Source: Campanula takesimana (Eukaryota; Streptophyta; Magnoliopsida; Asterales; Campanulaceae). Taken from it: a stretch of DNA of 64,000 nucleotides. Both the position numbers and the translations under genes were made by a program. Below the pieces are notes generated by a model, which saw nothing but the letters and a program-made list of their open reading frames with translations, was not told where the DNA came from and did no database searches. Positions 1 through 12,545 of the stretch are shown piece after piece; position 1 is the first letter of the stretch; every line of letters begins with the position of its first letter. The stretch spans positions 1,020,407-1,084,406 of the forward strand of contig JAOWBW010000086.1 in assembly GCA_026119855.1 (NCBI GenBank), read 5' to 3'.

Positions 1-489
1 GTACTAATGCATGCATGCATATATCTAATGGTCATAAGTTATGGAATATGAAAGTTTGGATTTGGATGAAAATAATAATGTTTATTAAAAGTTATTAATT
101 ATCGCTTGAGTTAAAGCATCTATAATGAGAGCTTTTTGGGGGGAAACTCTTTTAAGCTTTTATGTTATAAATCTTAAAGGGAGATGAATGAGTAGTTGAT
201 TTTGGATCATCAAAAGTCTTTTATTTATGAATCAAATTAAATTAAAAATTAAAATATGCAATAAATATATGTTCATTTAATAAGTCCTAAAAGATGCAAA
301 CTAATTGTAATGATTAATTGAATATGATAAGTCTTTTAAAATCAAATGTTAGATCCATCATGAATCAATTCTACTTTATTTATGCAATAAGTCTTTAAAG
401 GACATAAATTATTATTGTTGTTCAAATATATGTTTAGGACATAGAATTGCTTAATCCCAATCATAGTTATCACTTAGGATCCCCCAATT

Positions 490-1799
490 TTATTAGAACT
501 TTTGAAAGGAACTCTTAGGATTCTTGGTGACCAGCACAGGTGTATTCCAACTCTTCAAACAAGGCAAACCAGCAAGAGGAAGCAAATCAGCAAACCAGTA
601 AACTAGTTGCCGATCAACTTGCCAAACAAGTTGCCGATCAACTCCATTCTCAACTTGCCGATAAAGAAAGACAGTCTGTACTGTCAGTCAGGTTACATCG
701 TTTCATCTTAAAGTCAACCTTGCTGATTATCCCTGTCCTTTCATACTGTTTTATCTAAAAGTAGTTTACATGCTCTGTAATGATTGCTGCGCCGTCTGAC
801 ACATAGCTACTTTTAGCTATACTCTGTCTCTACTTGCTTTTTGCAGGTAACCGGTTGAGACAAAGGGGTCTTTACCCATCAGACTTTTGCAAGCATGCGT
901 GTACCACATATCTTCGTCATTAATGCTAAAGATACCGCATTTAATGCCCCTCAACTACCCAGCTGGATATTCAAAATGCAAGCCTTCTTCTACAAGACTC
1001 ATGACATTCACTCCTCTTATAAATAGTGGACTTGGAGCATTGAAGAAGGTTGGTGATTTTAGTGCATTGAAGAGAGTTGGTTGTTTGCAGCATTCATTAA
1101 AGCTCAAACATTCCGTGTCCAGATAATCATTAGATCATTTAATAGGACATACACTTGTGCACAAACTCAACAACATTGTTAGTATTCCCGAACTAGATCA
1201 TTTTAAGGAATACGTTGTTTGAGTCTTTCACACACCCACCTGAGTGAGATAAGTTCTTTTGAACTTGCCGTTCAAATACACTTGGTCAGATATTTGTTTT
1301 ACGATTCATTAACTATCTCTAGAATTTAGTCTTTGTATCCGGCAAAGCCGTGCTTGTAATAGACTAGGGATATTTAATAGTGCTCTTAACCCAAATCCAA
1401 GTTCTGACCAAAGTTGGTAGAAGACGTAGAAGTATTTACACTGTGAACCTCTCCAAATCCATGTGTCTCTGTTGCTTACCTTATCATTGCCGGTTGGAAT
1501 TCTATCACCGGCAGATTGCATATGTTCGTACTGATTCATTGTAATTTCCATTGACCAATCTCTTGAAACTGCATTGAACTTTTAGAAACAACTTTGTGTT
1601 TAAACTAAGCTCTGAAAATCTTTTGTACACTGATTTTGTGTGAGTTAAAACTAAGTCATATTTTACCCGCTGCGCTTACTGATAATAGTTTGCAAACTGA
1701 TAAGTGATTTTGCATTTATAAGTGTTTCTTCGAAAAGTTTTAAAAAGGCTATTCACCCCCCCCCCCTCTAGCCTATTTTCCTACCAATTGGGCCTAACA
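490..1799 (+). repeat. Copia (SIRE-like) LTR fragment
   Basis: The segment interrupts the Helitron repeats. It ends in a C-tract with TCTAGCC (1755-1772) and then GGGCCTAACA, which resembles the 3' end of SIRE/Maximus copia LTRs. A clear TG start and a target duplication were not found, so the left limit is approximate and the segment may be truncated. Positions 540-758 have a short open frame with a QLADK/VADQL repeat; I do not recognise it and treat it as incidental. Confidence 0.45.
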
Positions 1800-2115
1800 A
1801 GATGCCTTAATATTTGGATTATCAAAAGTCTTTACTTATAAATTAAATTAAAATTAAAATTAAAACATCTAATAAATATTTATGAATATAATAAGTCTAA
1901 AAAGATGAAACATTAGAAGTGTAACTTAATTTAAATGAACTGAATATGAAAAATCATATGAAATCAAAAGATAGATTCATTATCAATTGAATATTTTTTA
2001 GTGTTATAAATCTTAAAGGGAGATGAATGAGTAGGTGAATTAATATTTTGGTTATCAAAAGTCTCTTAATTATGAATTAACAAAATTAAAAATGAAAATA
2101 GTTAATAAATATATA

Positions 2116-2396
2116 CTCCCTCCGTCCCACCTCACTTAAGACCTAAGAGGTGGCCACAATAACTAAGAAAAAATAATACAGTAAAGAAAATATGTGGTAG
2201 AAAATGAAGAGAGATAATGAGTGGGGTAATAGTAGTGTTGGTTGAATAAATTGAGTGGTGGAAAATGAATGGAGAGAATGAGTGGTGGGGTAGTTTGAAT
2301 ATAAAATAATAAAAAGATGACTATTTTGGGGAGTATCAAGTGAAGTAGGACGGACCAAAATAGAAATAAGTCTCAAGTGAGAAGGGACGGAGGGAG
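2116..2396. mobile_element. Stowaway-type MITE
   Basis: 281 bp bounded by CTCCCTCCGTCCCAC and its inverted complement ending GGACGGAGGGAG, flanked by TA on both sides (2114-2115, 2397-2398). It has no coding capacity. It sits inside one of the Helitron's ~200-bp repeats and is therefore younger than that copy. Confidence 0.88.
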
Positions 2397-2687
2397 TATA
2401 TGCATACAATAAGTCCTAGAAGATGGAATATTAGATAAAAAGATTTGTGATTACCAAAATTCTCTTATTTAAATTTAATTAATTGAATTGAATATAGTAT
2501 GATACGAAATTAATGTTAGATCATCATGCTTTAAAATAAGTAAAAGAACACTGTATAATAAATATAAGTGATAACAAAATAAATATATTACGATAAAAAA
2601 TAATAATGAACATTTAAAAAATGTAAATATATTTAAAAGTACCCCGTGCGAAGCACGGGATTCATCCTAGTAAATTATTAATTTAAA

Positions 2688-3311
2688 GCTAGTATGAAAA
2701 GTCTTAACAAGGTAAGAGAAGGTAAGATAAAGAAAGGGAATGGGTTCAAACCTACTCATCAATATTTTTATTTGTTTATTTAATGTTACTTTCTTTTGTT
2801 GAAATATTTTATTTTTTCATACAGATTAAATATGATAAAATTAAAATGAATTTATTTTTATATTATAAATTTTGATAATATTTTAATTGAGTATAATAAT
2901 TAAATTTTATCAATATTTTTGTCAAAGTTTAGTAAAATTGATCAAAATAGTGAAGATGAACTTTATTATTGTTGGACAATGAAAGTACCAATAAAAAATT
3001 GTTCAAATATTATTATTATCAGTCAAAATAAAAGATAATTTGACAAAAAAATATTTTTGAATTATAATTATTTATTTTAAGAAATATGACTATTTTTGTT
3101 TAGGGATAAACAAAAATAATAATCAAGTGAAAGAGACGAGACTAATTTTTGAGTGTTTATTTACAATTTTGATTAAATTCAGATGTATGTATTTTGTCAG
3201 TATCAAACAAATTGAAGTCTTATAAAATTCAGTAACTTACTGATTTCAGTTTTACACTTTCAGCTCTACATTTCCAGAGCTTAATTTTCAGCTTTACAAA
3301 ACAGGCCCTTA
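2688..3311 (-). mobile_element. Non-autonomous TIR element, copy A of a pair
   Basis: About 620 bp whose reverse complement is highly similar to 39251-40005. The clearly shared end reads AGGGCCTGTTTTGTAAAGCTG on the minus strand, matching GGGCTGTTTGGTAAAGCTG at 39253. TAGGG-CTGTTTGG ends suggest a hAT-like MITE. No ORF. The left limit is estimated from where similarity to copy B stops. Confidence 0.55.
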
Positions 3312-3734
3312 GTGTTACACGTATTTATAGCTAGTATTACAGTTGAAAGATGAGTAAAATGAGCTTCTTCTTTTTTTTTTAGTGTTACTTTATAAGTAAC
3401 ACAGTTGTTACATTTAGTTATACTAAGTATTACTTTTGGTAAACGAAAAAAACTGCCAAAAAAATTAAAAAAACTAAAAGAAACTAAATTTTTTTCTCGA
3501 AAAAAAAATTGGGCCATGGGTCACTGCCACGTGGCAAATTTTGAGTGAAGCATGGTTTGGGTTCCTATGATTCGCGAATAATGTTGTACACGGGTCATGG
3601 GTCGACCCGTCTCTTCTATGAGACGGATCTAGGTATTCTCACAAGAGACCACCTCATTGATTATATAGTGAAACTCTTTAAATTAATATTTGATAAATTA
3701 ATAAACTCTCTAAAATACTAAAAAACAAAACTCA

Positions 3735-4600
3735 TGTGAGACCGTCTCACATGGTGAGACAGACCCTCCATGGGTCAAACCCGCCCGCTCTGCCTACCTC
3801 AGCGCTCAAGCGCGCCTCTCAGCATGTGACACGTGTTGCTGGTAAAAAAACCCCAATAACTTTAAAATGATATATCTTGAATTTTTTATGTTGGAAAAAA
3901 ATCTAAAAATACCGTTGTGTTCTTCTCTACGAGATAAATCAAAATAGATAGGTAAAACATAATTTTTAATACACAAAAAAATTGAGTTGCTCGTCTCCTG
4001 AGATGTGACACTCTTTTCTAATAAAAGAAACAGTTTCAGCTTTAAAAAGTAACACTTTTTGCTGTAAAATGTAATAGCAGTTTTGCAAGAAAGTATAAAT
4101 AGTTTGATAGTTTTTGTGGTTAGAAAAAGTAATTATCGAAGTGTAACAGAGTGCATATATAATTATAATTTTCTATATAGATGAATGTAACAGTTTTTTT
4201 TTAGTAAATGTTTTTTTTCCTTTCAAAAAAGAGTAAGAATTCATATGTATAATGCATTTCAGATATAAGGTTACATGTAAAAAAAGAAACTGTTACAATT
4301 GAGGAAAAAAAACCTACATTCATTTATTATAAACTGTAACATTAGTTTTTGTTGTCAATCATATGTTATCTTTAATCTATTTTAGCAAAATTGTGGTAAT
4401 TTTTGAAAAAAAAAAAAAGTGTTACATTTGAAAAAAAAAAAATGTTACCTTCCCTTATAAAAAGTGTTACTTTTGTTGGCGAGTAAAAAATGGCGGAAAA
4501 AAAAGTGGGGGGGGGGGATTAAAAAAAATTGGCTCGGCTTGGATGTGAGCCGTCGCACGCCGTACGACAGTCTTACAAGAGTCCAGCCCAATAATATATA
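3735..4600 (+). mobile_element. Non-autonomous element dense in TGTTAC words, copy A
   Basis: Homologous to 30880-31722; both share CCCCAATAACTTTAAAATG near the left and a GGCTCGGCTT-TGTGAGCCGT block near the right. The left end carries TGAGACCGTCTCACATGG, and the right end of copy B carries TGAGACGGTCTCACAGG, so the two look like inverted termini. Between them TGTTAC/GTAACA recurs about ten times in both orientations. No protein is encoded. Superfamily not assigned. Confidence 0.55.
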
Positions 4601-5284
4601 TGTTCGGTACCGACTTGGGCCAGTTGAAAAATTCCAAAAATCGATAAAATAATAAGATAATAATTTTCTGGGAGATCCCTTTATAATTTTAGGTCCCACA
4701 AAAATCATAAATTAAAAACTTTTTAAATTGAGAAAATAATTGTTACAATTTAGTGAAAATATGACTATATAGTTGTTTGTTTTTAGAATTCATTAAATAT
4801 ATGTATTCTTTCTTATGTACAATGAATTCAAAGTTATTATCAACTACCAATGCCTTTCAACGTATACATACAATGAATTTAGTTTCTACGAAAATTTGAA
4901 ATTCGTTGAATCAGCTAAAACTATTTGAATTGATAACTCTATAAATTAATAAATTTACCAGTCTTGACATTATTAATTTATAGAGTTTTTAGTTTATTTG
5001 TATAATGTATGTATCACTATAGAGTTTCAAAATTTCATTTAACACAATGATGCAATCACTTAAAATTTGGGCCAATCCATTGTAAAAAAAAAAAGACAAG
5101 ATCTGCTTATTTGTTTGATGGGTTGTCCCAATTTTAAGGCCCAATAAATAATCCAATGTTGTCCATAACAAAAAGTAGAACCATTATTCAATTCTATTTG
5201 CTTATGAATGACAATCTTACATTTATCTGTTCATAGCTAGGGGAATGTTTTGGGCCTTTGGCCAGTAACAGTGACGTGTTTTTT

Positions 5285-5568
5285 TTTTTGGGACATATTT
5301 CGAGCATTTAAATAATCCCAGAAAGATAGTCATATTTTGATTTTTTATAGTCAACAAAAATAAACTTTGACCAAACATTGGTGTCAATTTAATGATCACA
5401 ATGAAATTCTAATTTTTTTTATTGATAAATCACTTAATGATTTATAAATTATAAATATTAGAATTTAACTAGAATGATAGATCGTCACAAATGTTTGGTC
5501 AAAGTTCATTTTTATTGACCATAAAAAGTCAAAATAAGACCATCTTTTTGGGACGGAGGGAGAGGGAG
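5285..5568. mobile_element. Stowaway-like MITE, palindromic
   Basis: The right end reads GGGACGGAGGGAGAGGGAG before TA. The interior is a long imperfect palindrome: ACTTTGACCAAACATT (about 5362-5380) faces AATGTTTGGTCAAAGT (about 5488-5505). The left end is degraded into a T-run. No ORF. Confidence 0.6.
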
Positions 5569-5639
5569 TATAATTTTATTTTGAATGCAGTATTTAAACA
5601 TACATATGTTGTGAAATTCTAGTAAAAAAATGTGTTTAC

Positions 5640-6310
5640 TTAAAAAATTAAGAAAAATAAGTGTTTTTAAATGAGGCGATAGCATTTTTCTAAATACCTT
5701 ACACTTGTTTTAAAAGAGGCGGTGACATTTTTATAAATAATTGGCTTGTTTTGAAAGCGCGGTGACATTTTTATAAATAACTGGAACTTATTGAACACGC
5801 TGAGATTGTTAACACACGACTGACACTCATTAACATAAACACTGACACTTTTAACACACGCATTGGCACTCTTTAACACTATCACTGACACTTAGTAAAA
5901 TCTTCTAGCTTCTATGTTGGCACTTTTTAACATTACCAGTGATAAGTGTCACTGTCAATGTTTATAAGTGACAGTAAAAATGTCTGGCACTTTGTAACAT
6001 TAGCACTGATAATTATTAAAAGTGTCAGTTTCTATTTTTATAAACGCCAGTATGAATCAGTGACATTTTGTAACATTAGCATTGACATTAATTAAAAGTG
6101 TCGGTTTCAATGTTTATAAACGCCAGTACGAATGACTATGAATGACTGACACTTTGTATCATTAGCACAGACATTTTCGATGCAAATGCACGCTTGCTAG
6201 TTATTTACAAAAATGTCACCGCCTATTTTTTTTTAACAAGTATCAGTATATCTACAAAATTGTCATAACCTCTTTTAAACTCGGGTTTCCTAATCACTAG
6301 AAAAACACGT
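5640..6310. repeat. Irregular TGACACTT/TAACA repeat array with inverted ends
   Basis: Words such as TGACACTT, GGCACTTTNTAACA and TTAAAAGTGTC recur at 20-70 bp spacing from about 5780 to 6185. The flanks are inverted: GAGGCGGTGACATTTTTATAAATAA (5716-5740; here described as GAGGCGGTGACATTTTT plus an AT tail) on the left faces AAAATGTCACCGCCTATTTT (about 6211-6230) on the right. This looks like a non-autonomous transposon built from subterminal repeats, perhaps CACTA-like. No coding potential. Confidence 0.45.
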
Positions 6311-6434
6311 TTTTTATAATACCTACTCAATTATATTTGCTTAAAAAGTAAAAAATATGTATGTTATGCTTGAGATTTCATTTTAAATTCAGTTGTCAAT
6401 TTGTAATGCCAATCTCATATCGCGATATGAGGGT

Positions 6435-6846
6435 TGTTAGAGAAGAATGACTTTGAATAAGTCAAATTTGTGAAGAAAAATGAATGTAATTAAATCCTTT
6501 TGGGATTTAATTAAGGGCTCCTTCTGTCTTTTGGTTTAGGTCTCTGACCTATAAATACTAGTTGTATATTAGTAGTCTCTGCGCGTGATTCAATGACATA
6601 GAGAGAGATATCAATAATTCTAGATCTAGGGTTTTGCATAGGTAGGAACTTTGTGATCAAAGTTCATGCAAATATAGATTAGTGTGATAATCTTCTTGTA
6701 ATTATTTCTCCGCCATAATAATATTTGTTTCCCTTTGCCCGTGGATGTAGCCAATAGGTTGTTGGTGAACCACGTAAAATCTGTGTTCTTATTTGTTGAT
6801 TTGCGTTCATTATTATCTGCTATCTCTTGGGTCTGATTTACTAAAA
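6435..6846 (+). repeat. Left LTR of the deleted copia element
   Basis: 412 bp, TGTTAGAG...CTAAAA; the expected CA end appears mutated compared with TTAACA in the right LTR and CTAACA in the solo LTR at 34819-35400. A CCTATAAATACT block at about 6549 is TATA-like and could be the LTR promoter. Confidence 0.8.
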
Positions 6847-6989
6847 GTGGCACCAGAGCCTGGTTAGTCAAGAAAGATCAGGGCATTCCGCTGCAGAAGA
6901 AGAGATGGATTCCGGGATGGACCAGAAGATTGACAAGTCTGACGGGAACAACAGATTTATTTTATGGTAGAAGATTATGCATTGGGCGT

Positions 6990-7085
6990 GCAGATCGCGG
7001 GCAGAAAACTTTGGTGCAGATCCCGTGCAGTTTTCATGCAACGCACGTGCAGTACGCGTGCAGAGTCCGTGCAGAAATCTGGGTG
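6990..7085 (+). repeat. CGTGCAG short-word repeat in copia interior
   Basis: CGTGCAG or GTGCAG recurs about seven times at 10-18 bp spacing in this GC-richer patch of the deleted copia element. A second set of short repeats (TGTCCGTAGGATACATG / TGTCTTGAAGATACATGG) lies at 8085-8180. They lie outside the recognisable protein domains. Confidence 0.55.
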
Positions 7086-7530
7086 TCTAGGTTGGACACG
7101 TCTGGTATTGTATTCTGTTGCCTCTGACATATTTGAGTTTAGAATTTTCCTGGTTATTCTGAAACTCTTCACTGTAGAGGATCGAGAATCAATAAATCTG
7201 AGAGCAGTCAGTGATTGCTCATCTGTGCTAGTAATAGCAAATCTAGTAGATCTGAATCTAGAAGTTCATCTGGTGTTCGTTGGTGATCCAAGAACTCATC
7301 TGGAACGTTCTGGTGTCTGGTATCTACATCTGAAGACGGAGATCTGAAGCTAGGGTTTTGTGATCAAAATTTAGCTATTTGGTATAATCTGAAGATCTAA
7401 CATCTGGTGTAGTCTATTCTAGTGATCTAGAAATAGATACAAAATTTGTATTTCCCGAGGCAATAATCTGGTTAGATTTCAGAGTTATACATCTGACTCC
7501 GCATCTGAATAATCTGAGTCAACTGCAGCG

Positions 7531-8037
7531 ATGGTAAGCAGTGAAAATCTGTATGAGGATTGTGATTGTGCCCTAGTGACTGAAGAAGAAGCGTGCAAGG
7601 AAGCTGCATGGGTTCTAGATTCAGGTGCATCTTATCACATGTGTTTGCACAAAGAGCAGTTTACAATATACGAGCAGAAGGATGGTGATAAATTTTTAAC
7701 ATTGAACAAGGTGAGACATATTTCACAAGTAGCAAAGAATCTGATATCGCTAAGTCGGTTGGACAAGAAGGGATACAGTTTCAAAGGTGAAGGTGGAGTT
7801 CTGGATGTCTACAAAGGTTCAAATGTGATTCTGAAGGGTGAGAGAAAAGGTTCCTTGTATATCCTCCAAGGTGCTGACATGGGTGAGGGTGTTGGCAAGA
7901 AGGTCGAGAAGCGTTTTACTCTAGGCGGGAGTGAACTGGGCAAGCCACTGCTAGAAGATCAACACACACCGGTTTTATCTGTCTTGGTTGGCAAGATCCA
8001 ATGTCGACTGGATGGGCCACAACTGAATGACTGTTAG
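7531..8037 (+). pseudogene. Copia protease / gag-pre-integrase remnant
   Basis: The 168-codon frame contains WVLDSGASYHM (about residues 28-38), the retroviral-type aspartic protease active site of copia polyproteins. It is followed by a gag-pre-integrase stretch (KNLISLSRLDKKGY, then GSLYILQG). Between them a stretch normally present in Tnt1-like proteins is missing, so an in-frame deletion is likely. No integrase core, RT or RNase H follows. Upstream, at about 6905-6975, a short reading frame with the gag-like start KIDKSDGNN stops after about 20 codons. The remnant is not expected to be functional. Confidence 0.75.
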
Positions 8038-9052
8038 TTGTCCGTTGGGGCGATTCTGAGTGCCCATAGGTGCACGTCTGGGTGTCCGTAGGATACATGC
8101 ATGCAGAATATCTGATTGTCCAGAGGACAAAGTTGTTTGTTTGGTGAGGTAAATTCTGAGTGTCTTGAAGATACATGGCGCGCGAAATATCTGGTTGTCC
8201 GGAGGACAAATCTAGTGTCTTTGACGAAAGACAGACTGAGGCAAAGGTGAAAAAAAATTGATTCTGGTACGACGGATGTGGCTCAAGGTGGAGTCTATGT
8301 TGGTAGCTCGTGCATCTGAATTATTTGGGAGATTCAAAGTCAAGGTGGAGATTGTTAGAGAAGAATGACTTTGAATAAGTCAAATTTGAGAAGAAAAAAG
8401 AATGTAATTAAATCCTTTTGGGATTTAATTAAGGACTCCTTCTGTCTTCTGGTTTAGGTAGGGGTGAGCACGGATCGGTTTGGATCGGTTTTAGGATAAA
8501 ACCGACACCAAACCAATAGCTATCGGTTTTATGTAAATCGAAACCAATAAACTTCGGTTTCTTAATGGTTCGGTGTATCCGGTTTCGGTTTGGTTTCGGT
8601 TTGGATCGGTTTCTTAATGGACTGTTTGGGCCTTAATGGGCTTTGTTTTGGTGAAGTCCAAACTTGAAAAAATTAATGGGCCTTAATGGGCTTTGTTGGG
8701 CACATATAGTTGAGAGTTGAGAGATTTTGTCTTTTTGACATTAAGCAACTGCAACACAAGAAAAAAAAACACAACCAACATAAAAATAGCATTCATCCAT
8801 CCATATGTAAGATTACATATAAAGCTTAAAAGTATGATGTTTGAAATGATCATCAGAATATTTAAAAGTTAAATAAGTTGTTAATCATAAGGAGAATTAC
8901 AAACATAAAATTCCCCTCTTCTTCAACACTTCAAAAGAGACCTCTTCAACACTTCAAAAAGTCTGCATTCCTGCATAATTGAAAAAAAACAAATGCTTTA
9001 GGCCTTTAGTCAAGAGCAAGGGACCAAGTGATAAGTTTTGTTGGTCTAAATA

Positions 9053-9133
9053 CTCCATCCGTCCCAAAAATGATCTTCCTACTTTTTTTGTTATTATAAA
9101 AAAATTAGTACTCTTACTCTGGGACGGAGGTAG
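9053..9133. mobile_element. Short Stowaway MITE inside the hAT
   Basis: 81 bp, CTCCATCCGTCCCAAAAATG ... CTGGGACGGAGGTAG, flanked by TA. A (TA)n run and a second GAGACGGAGGTAG end at 9160-9172 suggest a second, partial copy abutting it. Confidence 0.75.
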
Positions 9134-10276
9134 TATATATATATATATAATCATTTTGAGACGGAGGTAGTACCCACAACACCATCAGTTCTTAATTAAA
9201 TGATGCAGAGTCTGGCATAGACAATTCAAAACAATTGACAAAGAGCCGTGACAGATAGCAAGAAGTATTATTAAGGTTACAAAAGAAATGCATGAACAAG
9301 TTGAACCCCTCCTAACTAAAGAAACTCAAAAATGAGATCCATATGAACTGGGGAGAGACAGAACAGACAAGTAAAAGCACACTACAAGGAGAGCCACCCA
9401 CACAAAAACTTTCACTACCAAAGACTTCTATGAGTGACAGAAGTCAAAGAACAACAAAGCTTGGCCCCACACAATGGATCCAGCATAAAGTGAATTTGTT
9501 CCTGTTCACTTTGCCAAATAAACTGTGGTTCATAAGAAAATGACAATGGTTTTCACAATGTTTATTCTTGACAGATTCCCAATAGCCAAGCCATGATCCT
9601 CCTACGTATTGTGCTAACTCATGCCACATTGCCACCATCTCCATCACATTTGGTGCTTTGTCTATACTTTATGCATAGTTGTTTTATGGATGTTTTTTTT
9701 TTTCAGGGGAAGAAAAGAATACAAGAAGTTAGCAACTTCATAGCTGATGCCCAAACCCTGGATACACTCAGTAATCACAAAGTTCTCTAAGCTTAATCTC
9801 TACAGTTAAATAAGGAGCAAAAAATTACTTACACCAATTCCAATGACAACTACTGTTGTAATAAACCTAAACACAAAAAATACCCTCTTTTAACATGTTA
9901 CTATTACTGCTGTTAGCAACAGTAACAACAGCTACTAACCATCAGCTTTAAAAAAAAAAAAAAAAAAAAAACACTACAGCAGAACATACCTGTCACCAAG
10001 TCTACAGCAGACTGCCCCCAAACTGCTCTAAAAAAAAAAACTTCAGAACATCAAAAAAATTGAAAGAAAGAAACATTAAAAATAAATCTAAAAGTAACCA
10101 TACCAATTTTCAATCAATCATCAATCACGGACGGCTCGAAGAACTTTGGTCCACCTCCAAATTCATCTAAAATTACAAATGATAAAATATGTCAATAGTA
10201 AAGCAAACTCATTAAAAAATACCAAATATATCAAATATATTTTACCAGTTTCGAGTTTCTCTAGCTTCTCTTGCAA

Positions 10277-12411
10277 TTACTCTATAGCCTTAGCATACAC
10301 ATCTGGAAGCTCAAGATCGGCGGGTGTAGAGCGAATCCAATCTTGCGTGCAAATTAAAGCTTCGGCGGTTTGAGGAGTAAGAGAGCTCCTAAATGGATCA
10401 ATCACCCTACCACCGGTGCTAAATGCGGACTCCGAAGCAACGGTGGAGATAGGTATCCCCAAAACATGTCTAGCCACTTGAGATAGGATAGGAACTTTGT
10501 AGAATTAACTTTCCACCAATTCAAAATATCAAATTTATCATCCCTCTTTTCCATTCCATCGGATAAATATATTTCAACTTCCGACTTATAGGTCATACCT
10601 CCTTGCTCCTCCAAATATTTTAAGAAGATTGATTCTAAATTGGTTCTAGCACCAATTCCCACAAAAGTTGAACCTCCAACAGAATTTGTAGTAGATGAAG
10701 AAGCTTCCTTGTTGCCACCCTTCAAATCCTCATCTCTTCTTTTGTAATGATCAAACAAGTCATTCAATGTTCTAATCACTTTATCACACATTTCTTTTGT
10801 CCTTGGTGAATTAGCTCCATAAATTTGACCCAAACACCACCCAAGATAGTACATTTTATTGCGGGGATCTAAAACAACGGCCACATGCAACAAGAAGTTC
10901 ATATTATCCATGTTTTCCCAATATTTGTCATATTTTTCTTTCATCGAAAGTGCCATTTTTTTCTTTGCCTCGTCCATATCCAAGCACATTTGTGATATGG
11001 TTGCATGCATTGTTACAAGTTCACCAAAAAACAAGTTAGAAGTGACAAACTTAGACCCCGATATCAAGTTGGTTACGTTGTAAAAGACACTCAAATACTC
11101 AATGAAATGATTTGCATTATTCCAATCCTCTTGATTTGGAGAGCCCCAAACTTTTTCTTTTCTCTTTCTCTTTCTTGTACCACTCTCTTCCTCTTCATCA
11201 TCAACATCAAAGTATCCCAAGAAATGGTCATCTACCAGTTTCATCCTATCAAAAGCTTTAGTGTACCTCACAGCCGTTTCTAACATAAGGTAGGTAGAAT
11301 TCCATCTAGTTTCAACATCAAGACAAGGTTTCTTCTTACAATCAACTTTAGCTTTATCAACGCATTCCCTAAACATTTCACCTCTAGCCGGTGATGACCT
11401 AACATACCTCACAGCATTTCTTATTTTTGAGATGGACACATTTTGCTCCTCTAACCCGTCTCTCACAACAAGATTTATAATATGTGCACAACATCTTAAA
11501 TGCATGTACTTACAATCGAGTATGGAATTAGGACCTCTAAGCCTAGTTTTCAAATATCGAATAGCCCCATCATTTGATGAAGCGTTATCGACAGTCACAG
11601 TGAAAACCTGATCAATACCCCATTTTTTTAAGCATGCATAAACCAGCTTTCCAATTGTTTCACCTCTATGATTAGCTATTGGAAAAAAGTTCAAAATTCT
11701 TTTCATCAAAACCCAATCATCATCAACCCAATGCACTGTAAGACACATATAATTGATATTTTGAACAGATGACCAAGTATCAGTTGTAAGAGAAACAGTT
11801 TGATTTTTTAAAAGCTTCTTTAAAATTGCAGCCTCCTCCTCGTAAATCCTCAAACAATCTGTAGCTACAGTCCACCGAGATGGGATTGTAAACATTGGAT
11901 TTAATTGCCAAGTATATTCCCTAAACCCTTCATCATCGACAATACTGAAAGGCCTATTGTCTTTGATGCACATTCTAGAGAGTGCCCTTTTGCACTTCTC
12001 TTGATTAAAAGAGTGAGTAGTAAGAGAACTACCTTCCCCCTTCCCAATGGGCTTAAAACCTATTGTTGATTTTTTTTTTTATCTCCCTTCTTCCTTATCA
12101 AAACAGGAGACTTTTGACAATAGTGTTCTAAATGACTCTTCAAATTGGAGGTTCCATCTCTAGTAGAATGACATTGTAAAACTAAATGGCAGTAAGGACA
12201 TTTTGCGCTTGTTGCACCTTGTACATAAGTAAAATGTTGCCATATCATTGATCTCTTAGCCCTTTGCCCCTTCCCCTTATCAGTAGTAGCTTCCTCATTC
12301 CCCATCTTTTTCTTCATTGCTTTCCTTTCCTCCCTCATTACAGATTTGTCCTTCAACTGGTATCTCCTGATTCTGGCTTGCATCCTCAATTTCAACATCA
12401 ATGGGTTCCAT
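10277..12411 (-). pseudogene. hAT transposase (BED zinc finger, RNase-H fold, dimerisation domain), frameshifted
   Basis: Read on the minus strand. The likely start is the ATG at 12411, directly after a splice-acceptor-like TTTCTGTAG and followed by MEPIDVEIED. A BED finger follows (CPYCHLVLQCHS...SNLKSHLEHYC, within 12437-12060). The catalytic region has TDTWSS and TVDNASSND (11973-10402). The hAT C-terminal dimerisation motif VASESAFSTGGRVIDPFRSS is at 10477-10277. The segments lie in different frames: breaks occur near 12310 (after the acidic N-terminus), in an A-run at about 12070, and near 10480. This family cuts and pastes hAT elements in the nucleus. As it stands no full-length protein can be made, unless the A-run shift is a sequencing error. 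Confidence 0.88.
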
Positions 12412-12523
12412 CTACAGAAACATATAAGCCAAAACAATTAAACTAAAGTACAATAACATCTGGAAAATAAAAATTCATTACTGCTGATGGTATCCATATA
12501 TTTTCCCCTCTCTCCGGCTCTCC

Positions 12524-12545
12524 CTCACACACACACACACACACA
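12524..12545. repeat. (AC)n microsatellite
   Basis: A CACACA run in the 5' leader region of the hAT transposase. Confidence 0.9.

Larger units (their letters stand above)
1..2670 (+). mobile_element. Helitron, 3' part (5' end not in window)
   Basis: The right end is a textbook plant Helitron 3' terminus: a 7-bp stem CCCGTGC/GCACGGG with a GAA loop (2643-2659), then 11 nt ending in CTAG (2667-2670), followed by a T. Upstream are three diverged copies of a roughly 200-bp unit, at about 165-480, 1800-2000 and 2000-2600. They share the words AAATCTTAAAGGGAGATGAA (165 and 2003) and ATCAAAAGTCT. No transposase is visible, so this is non-autonomous. An LTR fragment (about 490-1799) and a Stowaway MITE (2116-2396) are inserted in it. 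I found no 5' TC end, so it probably starts left of the window. Confidence 0.7.

Noticed and set aside
1..490. Helitron 5' terminus at the window start
   Set aside because: No TC start resembling TCTATATATATTAAAG is present; the end probably lies outside the window.
7531..8037. Stand-alone host aspartic protease gene
   Set aside because: DSGASYH plus gag-pre-integrase residues between two LTRs identify a copia remnant.
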